A stretch of DNA of 32,518 bases from an uncultured Dorea sp. (GTDB lineage: Bacteria > Bacillota > Clostridia > Lachnospirales > Lachnospiraceae), in NCBI GenBank assembly GCA_934295165.1, contig CAKRAT010000020.1, forward strand, positions 1-32,518. Direction: 5' to 3'. Both the position numbers and the translations under genes were made by a program. Below the pieces are notes generated by a model, which was not told the DNA's origin, did not search any database, and saw nothing but the letters and a program-made list of their open reading frames with translations. This document shows positions 8,393-15,525 of this stretch, one piece after another (position 1 is the first letter of the stretch; the number at the start of each line of letters is the position of its first letter).

Positions 8393-9244
8393 CTATCTGT
8401 TCTGTGCAATTGCCGCATCTACCACATGCTCCAATAAGATTGAAGTCGTCACCCCGCCGACTCCTCCAGGAACCGGTGTGATTGCTTCCACGATCTTCTC
8501 TGCTTCTTCGAAATTCACATCTCCACAGAGTTTTCCTTCTTCATTCACATTTATTCCGACATCAATCACGATCTGACCTTCTTTCAGATAACTTCCGTCG
8601 ATGACTCCGGCCCTTCCGGCTGCTACAACCACAATATCCGCTTCCTTTACTACAGATTGCATATCTACTGTTCTGGTGTGGCAGACAGTTACAGTCGCAT
8701 TCTTCTTGATCAACATCATCGCTGCCGGTTTTCCGACTACAAGACTTCTTCCGACAACCACTATTTTCTTGCCTGTGCAGTCAATTCCGTAATGATCCAG
8801 CACTTTTATGCAGGCACTTGGCGTGCACGGTGCATATCCCATATCTTTTCCCATGAATACGCCTGCCATGGAAAGATCCGTAATTCCGTCTACATCTTTT
8901 TCTACTGCAAGTGCATTCACGATTTTGTTTTCGTTCAGATGTTTTGGAAGTGGTCTGAATAATAAAACTCCGTGGATTTTTTTATTCTTATTTACCTGAT
9001 CGATCGTCTTTAATACCTCTTCTTCTTTTACATCTGCTGGAAGAAGGAATTTCTCATATGCTACGCCAAGTGTCTCACATCGTTTTGTTGCACCTCTTTC
9101 GTATGCGATATCATCTTCTCTTTCCCCGATACGGATGATTCCAAGTGCCGGTATAATATTCTGTTCTTTTAAATTTTCTACTTTTGCTTTGATTTCTTCA
9201 TTAATAGAAGCATTTACTTCTTTTCCTAATAGTAATTTTGCCAT
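8393..9244 (-). CDS. folD: FolD-family methylenetetrahydrofolate dehydrogenase, cyclohydrolase residues absent
   Basis: The 283-residue protein has the FolD fold. The Rossmann segment VVGRSLVVGKPAAMML (about 163-178), the KDVDG aspartate (D119) and the C-terminal TPVPGGVGGVT are intact, supporting NAD(P)-dependent oxidation of 5,10-methylene-THF to methenyl-THF. In bifunctional FolD the catalytic lysine sits four residues after the conserved tyrosine, and a glutamine lies in GILVQLPLP. Here the sequence is Y48-E-R-G-A52 and GVLLFRPLP (F96), so both cyclohydrolase residues are replaced. The gene upstream encodes an FchA-type cyclohydrolase, which can supply the missing step. ATG 9244 follows AGAAGGAC. 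The fold is certain; loss of cyclohydrolase activity is inferred from the residues. Confidence 0.93.
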   Translation of the reverse strand: MAKLLLGKEVNASINEEIKAKVENLKEQNIIPALGIIRIGEREDDIAYERGATKRCETLGVAYEKFLLPADVKEEEVLKTIDQVNKNKKIHGVLLFRPLPKHLNENKIVNALAVEKDVDGITDLSMAGVFMGKDMGYAPCTPSACIKVLDHYGIDCTGKKIVVVGRSLVVGKPAAMMLIKKNATVTVCHTRTVDMQSVVKEADIVVVAAGRAGVIDGSYLKEGQIVIDVGINVNEEGKLCGDVNFEEAEKIVEAITPVPGGVGGVTTSILLEHVVDAAIAQNR

Positions 9245-9346
9245 TTTTGTCCTTCTGCTTTCTTAATTTATATCTTCTTCAGATGGTTCCGTACTTTTAT
9301 CTATTCCGCTCTGTCCATCGGAATCCTGATAATTTTTAGATTTTCT

Positions 9347-9991
9347 TTACCGGATACGGCTGTTTACTTCCGCAAATATCCGGTCTGCTTTCGCTTCGTA
9401 TTCCGCTCGCAGGGAATCTGTCAGATGATTGAGTTCTTCCGCTCTTTTTCTATCTTTCATTGATTTCGTGTTAATATATACATTCAACGAAGCGCCCTGC
9501 ATCGCCGATTTTAAAAGTGTTGCCCCGACTCCGGCATCGCTTAATGCAATCCGGCTTCCTTTCTCTGCAAATACTTCTACCAGATCGATACCTCTGGCAC
9601 AGGTCTTCATAATCTCGATTGGGACACCGCATGCGGTATTCAATGCTTCTTCCATGATCTCTTCTTTTTTTGCAATCTCTTCCGGCGTAGACTTTGGAAG
9701 TCCATATGCCTTGCTGAGCGGCTCAAATGCTTCGGCATCTTTATCCATCAGTTCTAAGAATTCTTTTGCAATCTCATCTGCCTGCTTCTTGCATTCGATG
9801 ATCTCTTCTTCTACATCCGCATATGTTTTCTTTCCTACAGTCAGACTTCCTACCATATTACCGAGTGCGATCCCAATGGCTCCGGCTAACGCCGATGCAC
9901 CACCGCCTCCCGGAACGGCTGCTTTACTTGCAAGGACTTCTATGAAATCTTCACAGGTCTGGGATTTAAAATTTCTATTTAAATTTTCCAT
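9347..9991 (-). CDS. fchA: Cyclodeaminase/cyclohydrolase family protein (FchA-like methenyl-THF cyclohydrolase)
   Basis: The 214-residue protein matches the C-terminal domain family of formimidoyl-THF cyclodeaminase and clostridial FchA, including the CEDFIEVLASKAAVPGGGGASALAGA-type N-terminus and GNMVGSLTVGKKTY. FchA hydrolyses 5,10-methenyl-THF to 10-formyl-THF in the cytoplasm. It is the first gene of a two-gene unit with folD, 102 bp upstream of it on the same strand. Because that FolD lacks the cyclohydrolase lysine, FchA function is favoured over cyclodeaminase; no formiminotransferase gene is visible. A start at 10003 is in frame, but its GAGGT is the ribosome site for ATG 9991, so 9991 is chosen. 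Confidence 0.85.
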   Translation of the reverse strand: MENLNRNFKSQTCEDFIEVLASKAAVPGGGGASALAGAIGIALGNMVGSLTVGKKTYADVEEEIIECKKQADEIAKEFLELMDKDAEAFEPLSKAYGLPKSTPEEIAKKEEIMEEALNTACGVPIEIMKTCARGIDLVEVFAEKGSRIALSDAGVGATLLKSAMQGASLNVYINTKSMKDRKRAEELNHLTDSLRAEYEAKADRIFAEVNSRIR

Positions 9992-10022
9992 GTTATACCT
10001 CATTTCTTAAAATCATGGGTAC

Positions 10023-10060
10023 ATTATACACTGTGAACTCTTTTACTGCAATACAGTAAA
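10023..10060 (-). promoter_or_regulatory. fchA-folD promoter with palindromic operator over the -35 box
   Basis: On the minus strand TTGCAG (10046-10051) and a perfect TATAAT (10023-10028) are 17 bp apart. A perfect 19-bp inverted repeat, TTTACTG-N5-CAGTAAA (10042-10060), covers the -35 hexamer. This suggests a repressor-controlled promoter for the one-carbon pair. The regulator is unknown. I saw no tetrahydrofolate riboswitch; the leader is only about 25 nt. Confidence 0.6.
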
Positions 10061-10082
10061 TTGGGAACGGAGGATTTTAAAA

Positions 10083-10137
10083 AATCCCTAAAGCAGAGGA
10101 TTTTTCTTATCTTTTCCGCTTTAAGGATTCCTTTTTT
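10083..10137 (-). terminator. Terminator of the yczE-tauE operon
   Basis: Arms AATCC-c-TAAAGC (10083-10094) and GCTTTA-a-GGATT (10118-10129) form a stem with one internal mismatch. T6 runs lie on both outer sides, so it can act in both directions, chiefly for the leftward TauE/SafE gene ending at 10151. Confidence 0.7.
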
Positions 10138-10150
10138 AATTTCATATGTT

Positions 10151-10903
10151 TTATATTCCCAGAACAATCTTGATCAACAATAATGCCAGCACCAGCAGAA
10201 TGATCGGCTTAATAATCTTCACACCATTCTTCACAACCATATGAGCGCCAAGATAATGTCCAGCGATACTGAATATTGATGCTGAAAGTCCCAGCACCCA
10301 TAAAATCTTACCAGCCAGAATAAATGTGATCAGTGCCGATATGTTCGATGTCAGATTGACAACCTTCACATTACCGGTCGCCTTCTCCATATCAAGTTTT
10401 CCTAATTTGGTAAATGCCAGCAGTAAAAATGTGCCGGTTCCCGGTCCGTAAAATCCATCATAGATACCGATCACGAAAGAACAGGCCGCCATGATCAGAT
10501 ACTGTTTCTTTCTGGTAAATCCTTCCGGGATTACTGGTTTTAAATCCTTATCCCGCAATACACAGACTGCTACGGCCGGAAGTACAAATACCAACACCGT
10601 TTTAAGTACTTTATCGCTGATGATCAGTGCCAGATTCGCTCCTGCAACCGAACCTACGAATGCGCAGGCTACCGTCCCCGGAACCAGAAACATGTCAACA
10701 CACCTGCTTTTTACCAAATGCCATGTTGACACCGCTGTTCCCGTCGCCGATGACAATTTATTTGTTGCAATCGCATGATGCACCGGAATCCCCGCAAACA
10801 TATATGCCGGTAACGAAATTAATCCGCCGCCTCCGGCAATTGCATCCACAAAACCGGCAAGAAATACCAGTGGGCATACAATAAAAAATTCATGTAAATT
10901 CAT
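10151..10903 (-). CDS. TauE/SafE (TSUP) family membrane exporter
   Basis: The 250-residue protein has about 8 hydrophobic segments in two repeats. Each half starts with the family's motif: VFLAGFVDAIAGGGGLISLP with NKLSSATGTAVS, and later VIGIYDGFYGPGTGTFLLLAF. Members of the 4-TOULENE SULFONATE UPTAKE PERMEASE family export sulfite, sulfoacetate or related organosulfonate anions. The specific substrate is unknown. The gene is downstream of a YczE-type membrane protein gene with a 38-bp gap and is probably cotranscribed with it. AAGGAGAG supports ATG 10903. A PadR regulator gene and its likely operator lie upstream of the operon. Confidence 0.9.
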   Translation of the reverse strand: MNLHEFFIVCPLVFLAGFVDAIAGGGGLISLPAYMFAGIPVHHAIATNKLSSATGTAVSTWHLVKSRCVDMFLVPGTVACAFVGSVAGANLALIISDKVLKTVLVFVLPAVAVCVLRDKDLKPVIPEGFTRKKQYLIMAACSFVIGIYDGFYGPGTGTFLLLAFTKLGKLDMEKATGNVKVVNLTSNISALITFILAGKILWVLGLSASIFSIAGHYLGAHMVVKNGVKIIKPIILLVLALLLIKIVLGI

Positions 10904-10941
10904 ATGTTTCTCTCCTTCATACTCTCAATCCATAAACTAAT

Positions 10942-11691
10942 CTATCGCATCCCTATATTCATGTCAAGTTCATTTTCTGCTGCACTTCCCTGACAAGGCT
11001 CTGCTCCACCAGCAACAATCTCTGTTTCCTTCACACCGCCAAACAGCTTCTCTGGCATGAAACTTAAATAACGTCCGATCGTTCTTGCAATAAAGCCAAC
11101 CAAAAGCGCAGCAACAACGGTTCCTTCTCTTACCCCATCCAGTCTTCCTGCCAGAACCCAAGACAGAACCGCCGCAATCACTGCCATACTTACATCAAAG
11201 CATATCTTCGTCACACCAAACTCTGTTTTCCAGCGGAACACTACCGCACGGACAAAAGACTCTCCCGGAAGCATAACAACATCTGCCAGCACTTCCATGT
11301 ATACCCCGGTACCCAGAATCAGACAGCCAGCCAGAAGATCAATCAGTTTCACCGGATAAATAGAAGGATTCACGAATCCCAGCAGAATCATACACGCATC
11401 AATAAAGTATCCAAAAATCAATGATACCGGAATCTGTAACAAATGTTCTACTTTAAAATTCTTTCCAAGCAGGATCAACTGTAACACGATCAGTAAAATA
11501 CTGAAGAAGATTGTAAAATTTCCTAATGTAAATGGATAATTCAGGCTCAGCACATATGGAATTGATGAAATCGGTGATGTTCCAAGATTTGCCTTTGTGA
11601 TCAGCGCAACACCAAGTGAATTTACAAAAAGTCCAATTAAAAAGATGATATATCTTTTTATGATGTAATTATTTTGTTTCTTCTTACTCAA
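10942..11691 (-). CDS. YczE/YitT-like integral membrane protein (DUF6198 type)
   Basis: The 249-residue protein has 5-6 membrane segments beginning FLIGLFVNSLGVALITKANLGTSP, a start typical of YczE/YyaS membrane proteins. It ends in a hydrophilic tail of about 45 residues, predicted cytoplasmic. The molecular function of the family is unproven, although YczE affects antibiotic production in Bacillus. The start codon is TTG at 11691, preceded by AAAGGAG with 9 bp spacing; no ATG fits better. It is the first gene of an operon with the TauE/SafE exporter, and its promoter overlaps a PadR-type palindrome. Confidence 0.8.
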   Translation of the reverse strand: MSKKKQNNYIIKRYIIFLIGLFVNSLGVALITKANLGTSPISSIPYVLSLNYPFTLGNFTIFFSILLIVLQLILLGKNFKVEHLLQIPVSLIFGYFIDACMILLGFVNPSIYPVKLIDLLAGCLILGTGVYMEVLADVVMLPGESFVRAVVFRWKTEFGVTKICFDVSMAVIAAVLSWVLAGRLDGVREGTVVAALLVGFIARTIGRYLSFMPEKLFGGVKETEIVAGGAEPCQGSAAENELDMNIGMR

Positions 11692-11725
11692 TTTACTATA
11701 CTCCTTTCTTATAACAACTTTTATT

Positions 11726-11768
11726 ATCGTATCACTTCTCCCTAAAACATGTCAATACAGACATGTTT
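11726..11768 (-). promoter_or_regulatory. yczE-tauE promoter overlapped by a PadR-type operator
   Basis: A perfect inverted repeat with 8-bp arms, AAACATGT (11745-11752) and ACATGTTT (11761-11768), has an 8-bp spacer. This matches the known ATGT-N8-ACAT architecture of PadR operators. It overlaps the consensus TTGACA -35 (minus strand, 11750-11755) of the leftward operon, whose -10 is TACGAT (11726-11731), 18 bp away. Binding would block transcription of the membrane operon. Confidence 0.7.
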
Positions 11769-11794
11769 GTAACAATATATTTTCTGTATATCTA

Positions 11795-11823
11795 TTGGAA
11801 CTACTCATGGATTATGCTATACT
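11795..11823 (+). promoter_or_regulatory. Promoter of the padR-type gene
   Basis: TTGGAA (11795-11800) and TATACT (11818-11823) are separated by 17 bp. Transcription would start near 11830, giving a leader of about 105 nt. The promoter lies 27 bp to the right of the PadR-type palindrome, so autoregulation is possible. Confidence 0.6.
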
Positions 11824-11935
11824 CACAAAAGAGACGGACAGAACCTTCTCCCTCAAAAACATAAAAATGACTGAAACAATAATCCCTGAAACTATTGTAA
11901 TAGCTATAGAATATAGAAATCAGAAAGGATGTCTC

Positions 11936-12478
11936 ATGGAAACACTAAAATACGCAATCCTCGGATTACTTATGAAAAAAGATATGACCGGATACGAACT
12001 GACCAAAGAATTCAACTCTGCGTTGTTCGAATTCTGGAATGCCAGCCACAGCCAGATTTATCCAAAATTAAAAGCCCTGACAAAAGAAGGCCTGATTGAA
12101 TATCATATAGAAATAACCGGAACTGTACTGGAAAAAAAAGTATATACTATCACAGAAAACGGAAAAAAAGCATTCAAAAAATGGGAAGAGACACTCTATC
12201 CGATGCCTTCTCTTCCCAAAGATGAATTCCGCTTGCAGCTTTTCTTTTCCCATCTTGCCTCTCCCGAATTCCGTATACAACTATTACATGATCAACTGAG
12301 CCAACATCTTGACCGTCTTCAATATCTGAAAGAAGACATGGAAAAATTTACCACAACTCCTCCTGCAGATGATGAACTGTTTACCGACTATCTCGTCTTA
12401 AGCGGAGGCATTGCCCGGGAAGAAGCGATGTGTGACTGGCTGAAAGAATGTATCCGATTATGTAAAAACAGACCGTAA
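11936..12478 (+). CDS. PadR-family transcriptional regulator
   Basis: The 180-residue protein begins METLKYAILGLLMKKDMTGYEL, the typical PadR N-terminus, and continues with the winged helix (SQIYPKLKALTKEGLIEY) and wing (KKVYTITENGKKAF). The C-terminal helical part (about 95-180) is the VirR/AphA-like dimerisation domain of longer PadR proteins. A longer in-frame start at 11795 is rejected because it coincides with the -35 box; AGAAAGGA before ATG 11936 is the ribosome site. Phenolic-acid repression is the founding example, but many members control membrane exporters. Here the divergent YczE-TauE/SafE operon is the obvious target. Confidence 0.92.
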   Translation: METLKYAILGLLMKKDMTGYELTKEFNSALFEFWNASHSQIYPKLKALTKEGLIEYHIEITGTVLEKKVYTITENGKKAFKKWEETLYPMPSLPKDEFRLQLFFSHLASPEFRIQLLHDQLSQHLDRLQYLKEDMEKFTTTPPADDELFTDYLVLSGGIAREEAMCDWLKECIRLCKNRP

Positions 12479-12506
12479 GAACAGCTGCCTCTCCTGTTCT
12501 TTACGA
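12475..12506. terminator. Possible hairpin at the end of the padR-type gene
   Basis: CGTAAGAACAG and CTGTTCTTTACG are complementary apart from one bulged A, around a 9-nt loop. There is no long T-run after it, so terminator strength is uncertain. A second 8-bp inverted repeat (TACAATGT, 12522-12529; ACATTGTA, 12541-12548) overlaps the lacM stop codon. Confidence 0.4.
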
Positions 12507-12538
12507 TCTGCACTTTCTATCTACAATGTTTATATCTA

Positions 12539-13504
12539 CTACATTGTAAATTCCACTTCAATATCCTTATTTCCCGGAATCTTATACTGTTCTTCCACAT
12601 CCGATCCCCAGCTGTCGATTCCTCCGACACCACGAACTGCACCATAGATGCAAAGTACCGTTCTTCTTGCCGGCGGCAGTTCTTCCTGATGCGTTGCATT
12701 CTCAAGCTCTTCTGCCGTATATGGAATACATGAAAATGCGAACACAGAATGATTGATCCCGCTGCCCGCACGGAACGTAATCCCACTTTCTTCTATGTGA
12801 CGGTTCCGGTTATCCTGAACCGAACTTCTCTTTACCGTCACCCATGCCGTATCCATATGCATGCCACATTCCTGCGGAACCAGATATGGTGTAACCGGAA
12901 GTCCTTCTACCTCATAAATTCCATGCATACCTCCGGCCTTTCTGTCCGGATATGTCTCCCCCGATAATCCTTCGTAAACAAACCCATCCGCTTTCGTCGG
13001 CATAATAAACCGCATACCGAATGCCGGAAGTTCCGGCATCCCCTCTTTTCCATAATAATGCGCTCTTACTCTTACATTCCCATCTGAATAAACCAGATAA
13101 GATACCTTCACCTGTGTTACCGGAATTGTCAATGTCTCATATGTAAATATGACTTCCACACGCTCTGCCGTTTCCCTGTCGGAATATTTATTATTTACCG
13201 GTGAAACCGGCTTTTCAATCTTTGTTCCGTCTATCCGCACCTGAATATCCACACATTTTTGGAACATATCCGCAGCCAGCCACATACCCGCCCGGAACGG
13301 AAATCCGTTTCCACGGTCATTATCTGTTGTCGCTCTCCAGAATGTCGGCTTCGGCGTCCTATACAACCATTCTTTTCCATGCTTTACCATGGATTCCAGT
13401 CCTCCCGTCTGATAAGAAAAAATCAGATGAAAGTCTTCTCCGTGTACTCCCAGTGTCACGTCTCCGTACACAATCCTTAATTTTCCTCTATCTGCGTAAT
13501 CCAT
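12539..13504 (-). CDS. lacM: Beta-galactosidase small subunit LacM
   Basis: The 321-residue protein corresponds to the C-terminal domain of GH2 beta-galactosidases (Bgal small chain). It includes FWRATTDNDRGNGFPFRAGMW near the start, equivalent to the LacZ region that completes the active site, and FGMRFIMPTKADG, typical of the domain-5 supersandwich. It has no catalytic glutamates of its own and acts with LacL as a heterodimer. Its ATG (13504) overlaps the last 17 bp of lacL in another frame. An AGGAGGTG ribosome site lies inside the lacL 3' end about 10 bp upstream. This matches the 17-bp overlap described for lactobacillus lacLM, so it is a genuine two-gene arrangement. Confidence 0.93.
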   Translation of the reverse strand: MDYADRGKLRIVYGDVTLGVHGEDFHLIFSYQTGGLESMVKHGKEWLYRTPKPTFWRATTDNDRGNGFPFRAGMWLAADMFQKCVDIQVRIDGTKIEKPVSPVNNKYSDRETAERVEVIFTYETLTIPVTQVKVSYLVYSDGNVRVRAHYYGKEGMPELPAFGMRFIMPTKADGFVYEGLSGETYPDRKAGGMHGIYEVEGLPVTPYLVPQECGMHMDTAWVTVKRSSVQDNRNRHIEESGITFRAGSGINHSVFAFSCIPYTAEELENATHQEELPPARRTVLCIYGAVRGVGGIDSWGSDVEEQYKIPGNKDIEVEFTM

Positions 13505-15434
13505 AGTAATGTCTCACCTCCTGCATTGCCGGCTTTTCTGTTCTGTCTGCAAATAAAATACCATTTCCGGAAAATTCATAATCCGATGGTCTGTCATCAA
13601 AATCTCCACCATAGCGTAATACATCCCGTCCTGTCACCTCATCCTTCACCAGAAGTGCCTGATCAATATAATCCCAGATAAATCCACCCTGATAATTCTC
13701 ATACTGATCTGTCAATCTGATATAAGACTCCATTCCTCCCAGTGAATTTCCCATGTCATGCATATATTCACATAAGATAAATGGTTTCTTCGGATTATTC
13801 TCCAGATATTCTTTTACATTCTCCGGTGAAGTATACATCTGGCTTTCCATATCAGAGATGACATCCTCGTACGAACGGTTATGGAATACTCCTTCGTAAT
13901 GTACCAGTCTGTCCGGATCTTTTTCTTTATAATAGCGGTTCATATCTCTTAATACATCACCTGCATAAGATTCATTTCCAAGCGACCAGAATAATACAGA
14001 TGTATGATTTTTAAATGTCTCAAAATTCGAAATGGCACGATCCATAGTGCATGCTTTCCAGCATACCAGACTTCCCGGAACATTCCATGACGGCTCCACG
14101 GCTCCCATCTTCTGCCACGATCCATGTGTCTCCAGATTTGTCTCCGCCATCAGATAGATGCCTGCCTGGTCACATCTGTAATACCAGGAAATACGGTCCG
14201 GATAATGACAGGTTCTGACTGCATTGATATGATTCCGTCTGATACATTCGATATCCCACTTTTCGTCCGCTTCGCTGATACATCTTCCACTCTTTGCGTT
14301 CCATTCATGACGGTTCACGCCATTGATGATCAGACGCTTTCCATTCAGAAGCATCTTTCCATCCTTTAATTCAATCTTACGAAAACCAATCTCATAAGGC
14401 ACAATCTCTACAGTTGCGCCTTTTTCATTCTGTACCTCTATCAGAAGTTCGTACAGATACGGATCTTCATTCCTCCACGCATGTATCGGTTCTTTTAATT
14501 CATATCGGAAGTGGAGTTCATTATTTACCGATCCTTCTACCGGAAGATTTTTCTGAATCACCGGACTGTTCAGATTTTCCGTTTCATCCAGCAATGTCGT
14601 ATTTTCTTCATCACAGGTATCTTTCAGTGAAACTTTTATCTTGCCCTGGATATTATTTTCCTTCTTTTTCTGCGATAGCCGGATGTCCAACTCCAGTTCA
14701 GCTTTTCCCTCTTCCGGATGATACTTCGGACGTACCCATAGATCTTCTACATGAACTGCCGGAATTCCATACAGATTCACATCCCTGAAAATTCCAAAAA
14801 AACGGAAGAAATCCTGATCTTCCAGAAATGCCGCCGTACTACGCTTATGCACTTCCACGGCCAGCAGATTGTCTTTATCTTTGACATATGATGTAATGTC
14901 AAACTCTGAAACGGTAAAACTGTCCTCTGCATAACCGACAAACTCTCCGTTCACCCATACATAGAATGCCTGTTCCACACCCTCAAAACTTAAGACAATC
15001 CGCTTTCCTCTCAATCCGTCATTCAGATCAAATCTGCGGATATAAGATCCCACCGGGTTATATTCTGCCTGGCTGAACATTCCTTTTCCTTTTTCTTTTC
15101 CAAATCCTGCCGGCCTTCTGTAAATATGTCCCTCCCACGGATACATCGTATTAATGTAATGGATCTTATCATATCCAGCCAGTTCAATGTGCTGTGGCAC
15201 TTTCATTTCATCAAAGCTTCTGCAGTCAAACCATTTCTGATAAAAATCAGCCGGCCGTTCCAATGCATTCACCGAATAGTGAAACTTCCAGATTCCATTC
15301 AGCGATTGTTTTAACCGCTGATCGTTCTTCTTATAATCTTCCTTGTTCTCGTAAAATTTATGATCACTGTGTGCATCCAGACGATTCACACGGAACACCT
15401 GTGGATCGTCCAGCCATCTGATGTCTGCTTTCAT
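13488..15434 (-). CDS. lacL: Beta-galactosidase large subunit LacL (GH2)
   Basis: The 648-residue protein hydrolyses lactose and other beta-galactosides in the cytoplasm, together with LacM. Domains in order: sugar-binding jelly roll (about 35-225), immunoglobulin-like sandwich (about 225-350) and TIM barrel (about 350-640). Catalytic residues are visible: acid/base E488 in WSLGNES and nucleophile E556 in PFILCEYMHDMGNS, with the substrate-contact block INGVNRHEW at 370-378. GGAGGTG precedes ATG 15434. No lactose permease lies in the window. A short palindrome upstream (15467-15480) may be an operator. The length equals that of lactobacillus LacL and is much shorter than single-chain LacZ, as expected with a separate LacM. 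Confidence 0.95.
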   Translation of the reverse strand: MKADIRWLDDPQVFRVNRLDAHSDHKFYENKEDYKKNDQRLKQSLNGIWKFHYSVNALERPADFYQKWFDCRSFDEMKVPQHIELAGYDKIHYINTMYPWEGHIYRRPAGFGKEKGKGMFSQAEYNPVGSYIRRFDLNDGLRGKRIVLSFEGVEQAFYVWVNGEFVGYAEDSFTVSEFDITSYVKDKDNLLAVEVHKRSTAAFLEDQDFFRFFGIFRDVNLYGIPAVHVEDLWVRPKYHPEEGKAELELDIRLSQKKKENNIQGKIKVSLKDTCDEENTTLLDETENLNSPVIQKNLPVEGSVNNELHFRYELKEPIHAWRNEDPYLYELLIEVQNEKGATVEIVPYEIGFRKIELKDGKMLLNGKRLIINGVNRHEWNAKSGRCISEADEKWDIECIRRNHINAVRTCHYPDRISWYYRCDQAGIYLMAETNLETHGSWQKMGAVEPSWNVPGSLVCWKACTMDRAISNFETFKNHTSVLFWSLGNESYAGDVLRDMNRYYKEKDPDRLVHYEGVFHNRSYEDVISDMESQMYTSPENVKEYLENNPKKPFILCEYMHDMGNSLGGMESYIRLTDQYENYQGGFIWDYIDQALLVKDEVTGRDVLRYGGDFDDRPSDYEFSGNGILFADRTEKPAMQEVRHYYGLRR

Positions 15435-15466
15435 TTGTCTCTTGCACCTCCATTTATTTTTTGTCT

Positions 15467-15480
15467 GTTTATCGGTAAAC
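15467..15480. promoter_or_regulatory. Possible operator upstream of lacL
   Basis: GTTTA-TCGG-TAAAC is a 14-bp palindrome with perfect 5-bp arms, 33 bp upstream of the lacL start in the 91-bp gap after the pentapeptide gene. LacI/GalR-family sites have similar GTTTAC-type arms. No convincing -35/-10 pair was found next to it, so transcription may start here weakly or read through from upstream. Confidence 0.3.
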
Positions 15481-15525
15481 CGTTATCTCTAAATCCTATC
15501 CCCAAGTCTCTCTACCGGGCGGATA

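Noticed and set aside
9992..10022. Tetrahydrofolate riboswitch before fchA
   Set aside because: The predicted start leaves a leader of about 25-30 nt, too short for the aptamer.
11795..11935. 47-residue N-terminal extension of the PadR protein
   Set aside because: It overlaps the promoter, lacks a ribosome site, and PadR proteins start at the downstream methionine.
13488..13504. Sequencing frameshift splitting a single lacZ
   Set aside because: LacM has its own AGGAGGT site and ATG, and the 17-bp overlap and chain lengths match known lacLM genes.
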